DNA of 47,869 bases, taken from the IMG/VR virus record IMGVR_UViG_3300047388_000258, positions 1 through 47,869 of that record; one strand, 5' to 3'. The notes beneath the pieces were generated by a model. It was not told the origin of the DNA and did not search any database. It worked only from the letters and a program-made list of their open reading frames with translations. The DNA comes from a virus. Of this stretch, positions 11,765 to 19,637 are shown piece by piece. The position numbers and the translations under genes are program-made. Each line of letters begins with the position of its first letter. The stretch's first letter is position 1.

Positions 11765-13763
11765 GCTGCTCCAGAAGCTTCAGGCGTTGTCCAAATACGC
11801 CTGGTACTGTCCGGACCCCAAATGTCCGGGAGACCCGCACGATGTATATCTGAATCGGCACGCCCGCCCAAACCAACGGCCCCCGCAGAGTGACTGGTGG
11901 GGGTGGTTTCTGCGGTCCGGCCGGGGGTTCGGCAAGACCAGAAGCGGGTCTGAGTTCGTCAAAGATAGGATGCTTACGATTCCGGGTCACCGCGTCGCTA
12001 TCATCGTCCCGGACTTCGGTGTCGGCCGAGACGTGTGCATCGAAGGCCGCTCCGGACTGCACGGACCGACCGCCGGGGAAGGCGTCATCCCCAAGAATAG
12101 AATAAAGCTGTGGAACAGGTCTCTCGGAGAACTGGTTCTCGATAATGGCTCAATAGCCAAGATTTTCGGTTGTGATAAGCGAAAAGACGCTGAAAAGCTC
12201 CGTGGATTCGAGTTCTCGACGGCATGGTTCGAAGAGTTGGGTTCCTGCGCCTACGGTGAGGTCGCGTGGGACATGCTGGAGTTCGGTTTGCGTGCCGACG
12301 ACCCCAAGGTGGTCATCACCAGCACACCCCGACCCACCCCGCTGATCAAGCGCCTGTGCGCGGACCCCGACATCCTCGTGGTCACGGGATCGACGTACGA
12401 CAACATCGACAACCTCGCCCCCAAGTTTGCCGCACGTATCAAACGCAGGTACGAAGGCACCACACTGGGTCGGCAAGAGCTGTACGGCGAGATCCTGGAC
12501 GGCTCGGACGGAGCCCTGTGGAGCTACGACATTATCCAGCGGGTGGCCGAGGCTCCGCACCTTGTGACGGTAGTGGTAGCCGTAGACCCGGCCGGCACGG
12601 CGCACGCCACATCCGACCTCACCGGAATCCTCGTTATGGGACTCGGTGAAGACGGCAAGATCTACGTTCTGGCCGACAAGTCGGACCGGTATTCACCTGA
12701 GCAGTGGCGCAAAGTCGTGGTGCAGGCGTACGAGGACTACAACGCCGATGCCGTGGTGGCCGAAGTCAACTTCGGCGCCGACATGGTTGCCGCCAACTTG
12801 CGGACCTCGGACATCGGTGTGCGGCCAGTGTTCGTTCCGGTCCGGGCCAGCCGGGGCAAGGCGATCCGCGCTACCCCCGTGGTCGGGCTGTACGAGCAGG
12901 GCCGCGGGCGGCATGTCGGAACGTTCCCGGAGTTGGAGGTCGAACTGACCACGTGGGTTCCACCCGGTCAGTTCGATGCGGACGGCGAGCCGATTCCGGA
13001 GTCGAAGTGGTCCCCGAACCGCCTGGACGCGCTGTGCCTAGTGGGTGACACACCTGTGCTTACCGCTGTGGGGGGGGTGGAGATCTCTCGTGTTCGTGTG
13101 GGGGACCGCGTGTGGACTCGCAACGGGTGGCGTCGGGTGGCCGCTGCTGGGATATCCCGCCGGTCAGCCCCCATCCTCGAAGTGGCGATAAGCGACGGAT
13201 CAAGTCTCCGGGGAACGGGTAACCACCCCGTTTGGGTGGTAGGGCGCGGTTGGGTTCGCATCGATGCACTGGTATGTGGCGATACACTGGACGCATGGAC
13301 CACGACGAAGCGGCGAAGTGGCATGGGTCTGAAGCGGGGCGAAGGTGGCACTCGGAGAAGTCCCTCCAACAGTGGGCTAACCCCACGACGTATGCCCGAA
13401 TATGCCAGGCGTCTCGATGCGGCACTGTGTTTGTGGCGTACAACGCGGACGCTGTTTACTGTTCTAGGGCGTGTGCCCGGTGGGCGGAGGACCAAGAGCA
13501 TCGCTACGAGGTCGAGGTACCGTGTCCCGTTTGTGACATCCCCTTTTGGCAGAGTAAGTACCGACCCAAGCCGGCCCACTGCTCCAGTTCGTGTGGTTGG
13601 GTTGCGCGACGCAGGCGTAGCTGATGTGTACGATCTCGCGGTGGCTGAGACGCACGAGTTTGTGGCCTCCGGTGTGGTGGTGCACAACTGTTGGGGCGCG
13701 ACCCACCTCGCGCTGAAGCCTCGGCGTCCCCGCAGCAGGATGCGATTCCCGATCCTCGGTTGA
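11748..13763 (+). CDS. terL: Terminase large subunit, interrupted by an intein (671 aa precursor)
   Basis: The packaging motor ATPase/nuclease. Walker A is at about residues 57-64 (SGRGFGKT), Walker B at about 156-163 (FSTAWFEE), the coupling motif at TSTPRP, and the RNase H-like nuclease begins at VAVDP (about 277-281), continuing with EVNFGAD. At residue 430 the conserved SPNRLDAL is interrupted by the intein; CWGATHLAL resumes at residue 648. After splicing the protein would be about 453 residues, the usual family size. The first block CPDPKCPGDP resembles a small Cys pair seen in actinophage TerL. The gene ends inside the -35 box of the next promoter. Confidence 0.9.
   Translation: MATQAELLQKLQALSKYAWYCPDPKCPGDPHDVYLNRHARPNQRPPQSDWWGWFLRSGRGFGKTRSGSEFVKDRMLTIPGHRVAIIVPDFGVGRDVCIEGRSGLHGPTAGEGVIPKNRIKLWNRSLGELVLDNGSIAKIFGCDKRKDAEKLRGFEFSTAWFEELGSCAYGEVAWDMLEFGLRADDPKVVITSTPRPTPLIKRLCADPDILVVTGSTYDNIDNLAPKFAARIKRRYEGTTLGRQELYGEILDGSDGALWSYDIIQRVAEAPHLVTVVVAVDPAGTAHATSDLTGILVMGLGEDGKIYVLADKSDRYSPEQWRKVVVQAYEDYNADAVVAEVNFGADMVAANLRTSDIGVRPVFVPVRASRGKAIRATPVVGLYEQGRGRHVGTFPELEVELTTWVPPGQFDADGEPIPESKWSPNRLDALCLVGDTPVLTAVGGVEISRVRVGDRVWTRNGWRRVAAAGISRRSAPILEVAISDGSSLRGTGNHPVWVVGRGWVRIDALVCGDTLDAWTTTKRRSGMGLKRGEGGTRRSPSNSGLTPRRMPEYARRLDAALCLWRTTRTLFTVLGRVPGGRRTKSIATRSRYRVPFVTSPFGRVSTDPSRPTAPVRVVGLRDAGVADVYDLAVAETHEFVASGVVVHNCWGATHLALKPRRPRSRMRFPILG
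13283..13288 (+). promoter_or_regulatory. -10 box TACACT six bases before the intein-nested ATG
   Basis: TACACT ends at 13288 and the nested ATG is at 13295, the same six-base spacing seen at six other leaderless starts in this window. No convincing -35 hexamer is at 16-18 bp (ATCGAT at 17 bp). Confidence 0.4.
13295..13624 (+). CDS. Zinc-finger protein nested in the intein in another frame, homing-endonuclease-associated type (109 aa)
   Basis: This frame is -1 relative to terminase. It begins MDHDEAAKWHGSEAGRRWHS, then carries two Cys4 fingers: RICQASRCGTVF with YCSRAC, and CPVCDIPF with HCSSSC, and ends in a basic tail ARRRRS. The WHGSEAGRxWH-plus-two-fingers layout resembles insertions that normally sit in frame between intein blocks B and F of Hint inteins in actinobacteria and phages. 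Here it is out of frame but intact, starting where block B ends and stopping just before block F. Either it is expressed separately from the leaderless start, or two indels displaced its frame. No HNH catalytic motif is seen. Confidence 0.6.
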   Translation: MDHDEAAKWHGSEAGRRWHSEKSLQQWANPTTYARICQASRCGTVFVAYNADAVYCSRACARWAEDQEHRYEVEVPCPVCDIPFWQSKYRPKPAHCSSSCGWVARRRRS

Positions 13764-13788
13764 CACTGTTGGCAGTACAGTGTAGGTT
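13760..13788 (+). promoter_or_regulatory. Strong promoter TTGACA-N17-TAGGTT for the sugar cassette
   Basis: A consensus -35 TTGACA (13760-13765) overlapping the terminase stop, a 17-bp spacer and -10 TAGGTT (13783-13788). The spacer and flanks contain repeated TTGGCA words (13770, 13788 and 13820 region), which may be operators. It is the best SigA match in the window and precedes the sugar genes. Confidence 0.75.
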
Positions 13789-13815
13789 GGCAATAACGAT
13801 GATTGGCGGCCAGTG

Positions 13816-13977
13816 ATGTTGGCAGGACCGGAGCGCGACTGGTTTACCAGCGCCGTTGAGTTTCTGCACCGGCTCACTGCCGATCACAGCCCAGACCTCA
13901 CGCTTCCGGAGATGAGCGACATCACGGTCATCGAGATCACGGTAGTCCACTTGCGCAAACTACTCGACTCTGACTGA
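13816..13977 (+). CDS. Small hypothetical protein (53 aa)
   Basis: The frame from ATG 13816 gives MLAGPERDWFTSAVEFLHRL followed by LPEMSDITVIEITVVHLRKL. A GTG directly before the ATG is an alternative start. It appears to be a small helical protein. No family is recognised. It is the first gene after the TTGACA promoter and precedes the methyltransferase by 10 bases. Confidence 0.5.
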   Translation: MLAGPERDWFTSAVEFLHRLTADHSPDLTLPEMSDITVIEITVVHLRKLLDSD

Positions 13978-13987
13978 AAGGCTCGAA

Positions 13988-15127
13988 GTGAAGGTACCGA
14001 TCCTAGACCTCGGGTTGACCCCGCTGGCAGACCAGTTCCCGGCGACGTCAGCCGAGGCGTACGCACAGGAGCTGTACCCGCTGGGCCTGACGGTAGACGA
14101 CCAGACGTGGACCGTCGAGTTGACTCACCACGTTCCGGACGAGCTGCTGTTCGGCGACGGTTACGCGTTCCTAACCGGGTCGTCCCCCGCGCTGAAGACG
14201 TACTTCGAGAACTACGCGGAGTGGGTGGCAGAGCGGTATGATCACCTGTTTCCCCAGGGTGTCTGTGAGATCGCCTGCAACGACGGCACGCTGTTGCAGC
14301 ATTTCAACCACACTCGGCATCTCGGTATCGACCCGGCCAAGCCTGCGATCACCGAGGCCAAGCGCAAGGGGCTCAGTACCGCCCACATGGCGTTTGACAA
14401 TGACACGGCACACGACATCGAAGAACCGTTCGGCGTGGTCATCGCCAACAACGTAGCCGCCCACGCAAGCAGCCTAGAAGACTTTCTGGCCGGCGTTGCG
14501 TATCTGATCCGCGACGGTGGCGTCGGGATCATCGAGTTCCAGTATGTGGGGGACCTGCTCAGTGACGCACTGTGGACGGTGGTGTACCACGAGCACCGGA
14601 GGTTCCTGTCCCTGACTAGCTTCATGGCCGCGTGCCCGGATGAGATGCACGTGGTTGACGTGCTGCGGACGCCGACCCAAGGCGGTTCGCTACGCGTCGT
14701 GGTGAACACCACGTCTGGCAACCCCTCCGGTGCGGTGCTGGACCTTCTGGAGAAAGAGGCGTGGCTGTGTCGGCTCGACACGTACACCTCGCTTCAAGGT
14801 CGCGTGGACTACCAGGTGGATCGGCTGTGGTCGGCACTGGAGAACCTCGGAACGATGACGCTGTACGGGGCACCGGCCAAGGCCACCACGCTGGTCCACT
14901 ACGCCGGATTGGTTAACATGATCGACTACGCGGAGGATCTGACACCCGGAAAGATCGACCGATACCTTCCTGGGACGGATATCCTGGTGGTAAAACCGGG
15001 CACACACAGCCGCCCGTCGGCGTATCTGGTCGCGATCGACAATTACTTGTCCAGCACCCTGAGCCGCGAGAGCACGTTTCTGGCCGACGGTGGTCGTTTC
15101 GTCTTGCCGAACGGAAAGGTGATCTGA
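13988..15127 (+). CDS. Sugar C-methyltransferase-like SAM-dependent enzyme (379 aa)
   Basis: GTG 13988. The N-terminus has LGLTPLADQFP, matching the PLAN/PLADxF start of nucleotide-sugar C-methyltransferases, though their usual zinc-binding Cys cluster is absent. The SAM-binding core is at about residues 88-110 (VCEIACNDGTLLQHF) with a downstream FGVVIANNVAAHASSLEDFL. The C-terminal domain shows the family's YGAPAKATTLVHYAGL and KIDRYLPGTDI motifs. Such enzymes (TylC3/NovU type) add a methyl branch to a 4-keto-6-deoxy sugar bound to a nucleotide. With the GDP-mannose dehydratase downstream it would make a branched deoxy sugar. Confidence 0.8.
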   Translation: MKVPILDLGLTPLADQFPATSAEAYAQELYPLGLTVDDQTWTVELTHHVPDELLFGDGYAFLTGSSPALKTYFENYAEWVAERYDHLFPQGVCEIACNDGTLLQHFNHTRHLGIDPAKPAITEAKRKGLSTAHMAFDNDTAHDIEEPFGVVIANNVAAHASSLEDFLAGVAYLIRDGGVGIIEFQYVGDLLSDALWTVVYHEHRRFLSLTSFMAACPDEMHVVDVLRTPTQGGSLRVVVNTTSGNPSGAVLDLLEKEAWLCRLDTYTSLQGRVDYQVDRLWSALENLGTMTLYGAPAKATTLVHYAGLVNMIDYAEDLTPGKIDRYLPGTDILVVKPGTHSRPSAYLVAIDNYLSSTLSRESTFLADGGRFVLPNGKVI

Positions 15128-15128
15128 C

Positions 15129-15338
15129 ATGAGCACACTGTTTGACGAAAAAGTAGGTGCGATAGCGCAACTCCTGGGGAGGTACGTAACCGTGTCCGAC
15201 TCCAAAACCGCCATGACCGGCCGATTCGTCAAGTTGGAGTACGTGATAACGCGGGGGATTGAAAGCGTCTTGGTCGTTCTCGATTATGGGTACGCCATGC
15301 CGGTGTCAGTGGGCCTGACTGTTAGAGAGGGTGACTAG
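15129..15338 (+). CDS. Small hypothetical protein (69 aa)
   Basis: ATG 15129 lies one base after the methyltransferase stop. The product begins MSTLFDEKVGAIAQLLGRYV and has a beta-rich C-terminal half (VKLEYVITRGIESVLVVLD). It might be a small barrel domain. No family is recognised. It is inside the sugar operon but need not be an enzyme. Confidence 0.6.
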   Translation: MSTLFDEKVGAIAQLLGRYVTVSDSKTAMTGRFVKLEYVITRGIESVLVVLDYGYAMPVSVGLTVREGD

Positions 15339-15339
15339 C

Positions 15340-16284
15340 GTGCGGGTGTTGGTCACGGGTGTCACAGGGCAAGATGGTTACTACCTCGCCGAGCTGCACG
15401 CCAAACGCGGCGACGAGGTCTTCGCGCTGGTGCGTGGTCAGCGGCCGGTTGTACTGCCCGAAGGCGTCACCGAGATCCGGGGCGACCTGCTCGATCAGAT
15501 GAGCCTAGTCAACGCCGTGAAGACCGCTCAGCCCGACACGGTCTACAACCTGGCCGCCGTGGCGTCCATAGCCGCGTCGTGGGGCTCGCCGGACCTGGTG
15601 GCCAACGTGACCGGCCTGGGCGTCTTGCGGCTGCTGGAGGCCGTCCGAACGGTGGCACCAGGAGCCTCGTTCGTCCATGCCTCGACATCGGACATGTTCG
15701 GTAACTGGGCCGGTGTGTCCACCGAGAACACACCGTTCGACCCCAAGACACCCTACGGCTGTGCCAAGCTGTACGCCCACCAGATGTGCCGTACCTACCG
15801 CGATGCGTACGGCATGCGGATCTCGACGGCAATTTTCTACCCGCACACCAGCCCCCGACAGGGTTCCGGGTTCATCATCCCCAAGGTGACCCGCGCGGCG
15901 GTCGCTATATCGCGAGGGTTCCAGACAGAGCTACGCCTCGGCAACATCGACGTGGTGCGCGACTGGGGCTGGTCGTACGACTACGTGCGTGCGTTCCCAA
16001 TCCTAGCTTCACGGGATGCCGCCGTCGGTGACTACATCCTGGCCACCGGTGTCAAGGCCAACCTCGCTAAGTTGTGTCAACTGGCATTCGACTCGGTCGG
16101 GTTGGACTGGGTGGACCACGTCAAGGTGGACGACTCGTTCTATCGGCCCACCGACGTTAAGTCCCAACAGGGTTGTCCATCCAAGGCTTGGACCGAGTTG
16201 GGTTGGAGGGCGCGCGTAGGACTGCCCGAGACTGTTCGTCGCATGGTGGAGCACGCCAAGACGGAGCTGGGGTGGCCGACGTGA
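15340..16284 (+). CDS. GDP-mannose 4,6-dehydratase-like short-chain dehydratase (314 aa)
   Basis: GTG 15340 is chosen because GAGAGGG lies 8 bases upstream; GTG 15331 is an alternative. The Rossmann NAD(P)-binding loop is GVTGQDGYYLAEL (residues 7 onward), followed by GDLLDQMSL, and the active site is STSDMFG (about 115-121) with Tyr139 and Lys143 in YGCAKLYAH. The GQDG loop and SDMFG are hallmarks of GDP-mannose 4,6-dehydratase, which makes GDP-4-keto-6-deoxymannose. The product would feed the C-methyltransferase and the glycosyltransferases nearby. Confidence 0.85.
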   Translation: MRVLVTGVTGQDGYYLAELHAKRGDEVFALVRGQRPVVLPEGVTEIRGDLLDQMSLVNAVKTAQPDTVYNLAAVASIAASWGSPDLVANVTGLGVLRLLEAVRTVAPGASFVHASTSDMFGNWAGVSTENTPFDPKTPYGCAKLYAHQMCRTYRDAYGMRISTAIFYPHTSPRQGSGFIIPKVTRAAVAISRGFQTELRLGNIDVVRDWGWSYDYVRAFPILASRDAAVGDYILATGVKANLAKLCQLAFDSVGLDWVDHVKVDDSFYRPTDVKSQQGCPSKAWTELGWRARVGLPETVRRMVEHAKTELGWPT

Positions 16285-17009
16285 CCAAGGTGGTGGTGGG
16301 CGGCACCCTGTGTGCCTACGCGATGCTCGACCCCGCTCGACCGTGGCTGTGGGGTGCGTGGCTGCACAACGCTGAGGAGATGATCCGGACCTCGCCGTTC
16401 GACGTTGAGTTCCACACGTCGATCCAGGTGGACGCCCGCGGTATCGAACCGTTTGCCCCGCTGTTGAGGAGGCTCTACGAGATCGGCGGCACGCACTGGA
16501 CGTTTTCCCTGGACGACGGGCGCATCCGGGTCACCGGTGAGAACCGCGGACGGCACATCTGCACCGGGATCAACCTGACGGTTGAGTATGCTACCTCGGT
16601 GGGCGCTACCCACTGGCTGAGGCTGGAGGCGGATACGGAGGCTCCTCCGGACGTGATCCCGCGCTTGCTGGAGGTTGGTAACGGCCTGGCTGCGGCGGCG
16701 TGCTCGACGTACTTCACGTACGACAACCCCGACTATTGGGCCCGTGCTCCGCAGTACGATTTCCCGGTGGTCGAAGGGCCGATGGCTGCTGTGTGCCTGC
16801 TGGTCGAACGCGAGGTCTTCAAGCGGTTGAAGTGGCGTTGGGACCCGGACGAGCAGACAACGGACGACCCGAGTTATACGCAGGACGCCAAAGATTTCTT
16901 CGGCGTGCCGACGCTGACTCGGCTGGATTGCGTGGCGTCGCATTGGCCACCTGCCATAGGCCCCGTGGACACCAGGTACGGCGATCTAGACATGGGGGTT
17001 CAGAGATGA
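16281..17009 (+). CDS. GT-A fold glycosyltransferase (242 aa)
   Basis: GTG 16281 overlaps the dehydratase stop. The sequence has the GT2-like nucleotide-sugar layout: an N-terminal strand TKVVVGGTLCAY, a metal-binding acidic motif in WLRLEADTEAPPD (about residues 114-126), and an acceptor-side segment VEGPMAAVCLLVEREVFKRL followed by TDDPSYTQDA. It is cytoplasmic, with no membrane segment. It probably transfers the sugar made by the upstream enzymes to a phage protein; the acceptor is unknown. Confidence 0.75.
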   Translation: MTKVVVGGTLCAYAMLDPARPWLWGAWLHNAEEMIRTSPFDVEFHTSIQVDARGIEPFAPLLRRLYEIGGTHWTFSLDDGRIRVTGENRGRHICTGINLTVEYATSVGATHWLRLEADTEAPPDVIPRLLEVGNGLAAAACSTYFTYDNPDYWARAPQYDFPVVEGPMAAVCLLVEREVFKRLKWRWDPDEQTTDDPSYTQDAKDFFGVPTLTRLDCVASHWPPAIGPVDTRYGDLDMGVQR

Positions 17010-17170
17010 CCTGGCTTATTGTGGGCGATGCGGTACTATCATTGGTGGTGGGTGCTGTGGCCGGGGCAGTTGCCACGGTACGTAAGCTACCTGTAATCTT
17101 GGCTAGGATGTCGCCGAACCAGATCGATGAACTGGCGGCCCGGACGGCGGAGGTGAAGCGATCAGCCTAA
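17006..17170 (+). CDS. Small single-pass membrane protein (54 aa)
   Basis: ATG 17006 overlaps the glycosyltransferase stop (ATGA). A membrane helix spans about residues 5-23 (IVGDAVLSLVVGAVAGAVA), followed by a helical cytoplasmic tail (PNQIDELAARTAEVKRS). Its last codons tca gcc taa lie in the degenerate copy of the portal start; in the ancestral arrangement the gene probably ended two codons earlier in ATGA overlapping the portal start. Confidence 0.65.
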   Translation: MTWLIVGDAVLSLVVGAVAGAVATVRKLPVILARMSPNQIDELAARTAEVKRSA

Positions 17171-17200
17171 ATGATCTTGTTGCCCCTGAGGCTGGGCTGG
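17161..17200 (+). repeat. Degenerate upstream copy of the portal gene start
   Basis: Positions 17161-17200 match 17724-17763, the first 40 bases of the portal gene, at 30 of 40 positions, with no gap. The start codon is ATC here and ATG in the downstream copy. Translated, ISLNDLVAPEAGL aligns with MSLSDLVLRAAGL. It marks the left edge of the HNH insertion. Confidence 0.75.
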
Positions 17201-17208
17201 TTGCTGGA

Positions 17209-17727
17209 TTGGGAGCTGTTCGTGAGGTTCCTGTTGCTCCCAGTTACACAGCGCTAGTCGACGCTGTCGACTACGATCGAGTAGTAACAGCGGGGCCGTG
17301 GCGCGCACAGGCGTCAGGCAGTGTAGACAACCCTATAAACTATGCTAAAACCCATACCACCCGCAACGGGGTTGATACCAGCTTGTACATGCACAACTTG
17401 GTGTCAGGCGGCGGGTTGACGGACCATAAAAACAGCGACGGTCTAGACAACAGACGAGACAACCTTCGGGCTGCGACACACCAGCAGAACATGGGTAATC
17501 AACGCCCACGATTGGGTCGATCGTCGCGGTATAAGGGCGTATCGTGGTGCAAGGCGGTTGGTAAGTGGCGTGCGTATATTCGGGTGCATGGGGAACAGCG
17601 GCACCTTGGGTGTTTTGATGCGGAGTTGGACGCCGCATTGGCTTATGATCTGGCCGCGCAGAAGCCGGACCCGGACGGATTTGGCGAGTTCGCACGCCCC
17701 AACTTGGTGACGTGGGGATCGATATGA
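17209..17727 (+). CDS. HNH homing endonuclease with AP2 DNA-binding domain (172 aa)
   Basis: The N-terminal half has the HNH core: LYMHNLVSGGGLTDHKNSDG (about residues 59-78) then LDNRRDNLRAATHQQNMGNQ. The C-terminal half is an AP2-type three-stranded DNA-binding domain, SSRYKGVSWCKAVGKWRAYI with HLGCFDAELDAALAYDLAA. These are free-standing homing endonucleases that nick phage DNA to spread. The start is uncertain: TTG 17209 is the first usable codon, but the frame is open upstream through the degenerate portal start. Its stop overlaps the portal ATG (ATGA). Confidence 0.85.
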   Translation: MGAVREVPVAPSYTALVDAVDYDRVVTAGPWRAQASGSVDNPINYAKTHTTRNGVDTSLYMHNLVSGGGLTDHKNSDGLDNRRDNLRAATHQQNMGNQRPRLGRSSRYKGVSWCKAVGKWRAYIRVHGEQRHLGCFDAELDAALAYDLAAQKPDPDGFGEFARPNLVTWGSI

Positions 17728-17763
17728 GCCTAAGCGATCTTGTCCTCCGGGCAGCTGGGCTGG
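17724..17763 (+). repeat. Functional copy of the portal start, right flank of the HNH insertion
   Basis: Partner of the 17161-17200 repeat. The two copies flank the HNH gene and differ at 10 of 40 positions, including the start codon, so the downstream copy has taken over as the portal start. Confidence 0.75.
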
Positions 17764-19637
17764 AAACACGCGCCCGGCCGTCGAGGCTTGTCTCCCAATC
17801 GGCCCCTCCCGGCGCCCTAGCGTCACCACTGTATCACGCTGCGCATCAACCCATATGGCCTGAGAACGACCCGCTAGCGGGTGTTTCGGCCGCGTACCAG
17901 CGCAACCTGTACGTGTACCGGGCCATCAACACGATCGCCAACAACATGGTGCAGATTCCGATCCGCGCCGGCGCACTGCCCAATGGTGCATTCCGAACCA
18001 CGGCGCCGCTCGCCCAGCTTCTCGGGCCGCCCCCCGGTTCGCCCAACCCGCTGTGGTCGCCGGCCATGCTGTTGCGCTACGCCATCATCCAGTATTTGGT
18101 GACCGGCAAGTTCGCCTGGGCCATCGAGCGCCGCCCCGGTTCGGACCAGATCGTCGGTTTGTGGCCGATACCGGTGCAGTACCTCAAGCCGGTAATGCCC
18201 GAGCCGGACTCTACCAAGCCCGAGTATTTCGAATCTTTCGACCTGTACACGCGGGGTTCGATCAACTACGTATCGTACAAGCCCCAGGACATTGTCTACT
18301 GCTGGCGCCCGTCGTTGTCGGATCCGCGGCAGCCGGAGTCTCCGCTGAACGTGGCGAAGTCCGAGATCAACGTGATGTGGTTGCTCGGCCAGTTCGACCA
18401 GGCATTTCTTCAGAACGGCGGTGTCCCGTCCCACCTCATCGTGACGAGCCCGTTCGTGGACGACGCCGAGCGCGGCGCGTTCCGCAACCAGTTCAACCGC
18501 AAATTCGGCGGCGTCAGTAACGCCGGCAAGCCGATGTTCGCCGAGCGCGAGTTGGACCTGGGCGACGGTGGGCCTGGGGGTGGTTCGGTCGGAGACCCCG
18601 TTTCGGTCACCAAGATCGGCCAATCGCAGCGGGATTCAGAAATGTCCAACCTGCGGTCCGCCAAGATCGGGGACCTGTCGGTCGGACTGGGCGTTCCGCT
18701 GTCTGTGTTGGGCGACACAAGGGACGCTAAGTTCGAGAACATCGAAGGCGACCGGAAGATCTTCTATCGCGAGACCATCCGGCCCATGCTCCGCGAGTTC
18801 GAGGACATGCTCAACATCCACCTAGCACCTCTGCTGGGAAACGACGTTTGTTGGTTCGACATCACCAAGGTGTACGAGCTGAAGCCGATCCCGCTGTTTT
18901 CCGAGCGGTGGGGGCCGACCTTGGTCGAGTCGGGCATCATCACCCGTGACGAGTACCGCGACGACCTGGGCCTGCCGCCACTGACCGCCGCGCAGAGAGA
19001 CGAGATCGACGCGGCGGGAAACCCGCTGGTCGAAGACATCCCGGCGCCGGGTACCGAGCTGCCGGCCAAGCCGAAGCTGGTCCCGTTGCCCGGCATGGGT
19101 GCACTGAACACCGGGCTGAAACCGAAGGCATCGCCGGCTGGCGTGGTCCCGCCCGGGTACAAGATTGGGCCTAAGTCGCCGCAGGGTGCTCCGCCGAAGG
19201 CCGCGCTGGCGCAGTCTCAGCCGATGATAGCTGTCGCACACAGGGTGAGCCACACCAAGGGTGTCCGAGACGGCTTGATCGACATCTTGGTCATCGACTT
19301 GGCGCACGCGGTGGAGCAGCGAGCCAACTCCCGCCGCAACCGATCGCTGGTCGACGTGCCGTACTGGACCAACCGGTTCCGCACCGTGCTGTCTACCGTG
19401 GTGGACGATCCGCGCACGTTGGGCCGGTGCACCCACACCGCCATCGAGCTGGTGGTTCGGGCGGTTGCGGACGGTAAAATGCTGGACGGCGACGTGACGC
19501 AACGCATCGTCGAAATCTACGACGGATATGATAGCAGTGTGCCGCTGGCCGGTCTGGGCCAGATCCTCGGACAGATGCGGGCAGGAACCATGGACCAGGA
19601 CAGGGCACTCAATATCATTAAGGGCGGTGCGGCGTGA
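17724..19637 (+). CDS. Portal protein (637 aa)
   Basis: The dodecameric portal ring is the DNA entry and exit gate of the head. The start ATG 17724 overlaps the HNH stop; the longer upstream start is inside the HNH gene. The HK97-type portal pattern is clear: AYQRNLYVYRAINTIANNMV (about 53-72), PNPLWSPAMLLRYAIIQYLV, then VYCWRPSLSDPRQPESPLNV, RSAKIGDLSVGLGVPLSVLG and REFEDMLNIHLAPLLG. The C-terminal 150 residues beyond the core include a helical segment (DGLIDILVIDLAHAVEQRAN) longer than the minimal family length. Its stop overlaps the protease GTG. Confidence 0.9.
   Translation: MSLSDLVLRAAGLETRARPSRLVSQSAPPGALASPLYHAAHQPIWPENDPLAGVSAAYQRNLYVYRAINTIANNMVQIPIRAGALPNGAFRTTAPLAQLLGPPPGSPNPLWSPAMLLRYAIIQYLVTGKFAWAIERRPGSDQIVGLWPIPVQYLKPVMPEPDSTKPEYFESFDLYTRGSINYVSYKPQDIVYCWRPSLSDPRQPESPLNVAKSEINVMWLLGQFDQAFLQNGGVPSHLIVTSPFVDDAERGAFRNQFNRKFGGVSNAGKPMFAERELDLGDGGPGGGSVGDPVSVTKIGQSQRDSEMSNLRSAKIGDLSVGLGVPLSVLGDTRDAKFENIEGDRKIFYRETIRPMLREFEDMLNIHLAPLLGNDVCWFDITKVYELKPIPLFSERWGPTLVESGIITRDEYRDDLGLPPLTAAQRDEIDAAGNPLVEDIPAPGTELPAKPKLVPLPGMGALNTGLKPKASPAGVVPPGYKIGPKSPQGAPPKAALAQSQPMIAVAHRVSHTKGVRDGLIDILVIDLAHAVEQRANSRRNRSLVDVPYWTNRFRTVLSTVVDDPRTLGRCTHTAIELVVRAVADGKMLDGDVTQRIVEIYDGYDSSVPLAGLGQILGQMRAGTMDQDRALNIIKGGAA

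Larger units (their letters stand above)
13035..13688 (+). mobile_element. Intein (Hint domain) in the terminase nuclease domain, 218 residues
   Basis: Block A is CLVGDTPVLT at the first residue Cys430. Block B is the GNHPVWV segment. Blocks F and G are VYDLAVAETHEF and GVVVHN, ending at Asn647, followed by Cys as the +1 extein residue. All residues needed for protein splicing (Cys1, block B His, penultimate His, Asn, +1 Cys) are present. Between blocks B and F the terminase-frame reading is Arg/Ser/Thr-rich with no recognisable domain, while another frame encodes a zinc-finger protein (13295-13624). Insertion is at the conserved DALxW site of the nuclease domain. Confidence 0.85.
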
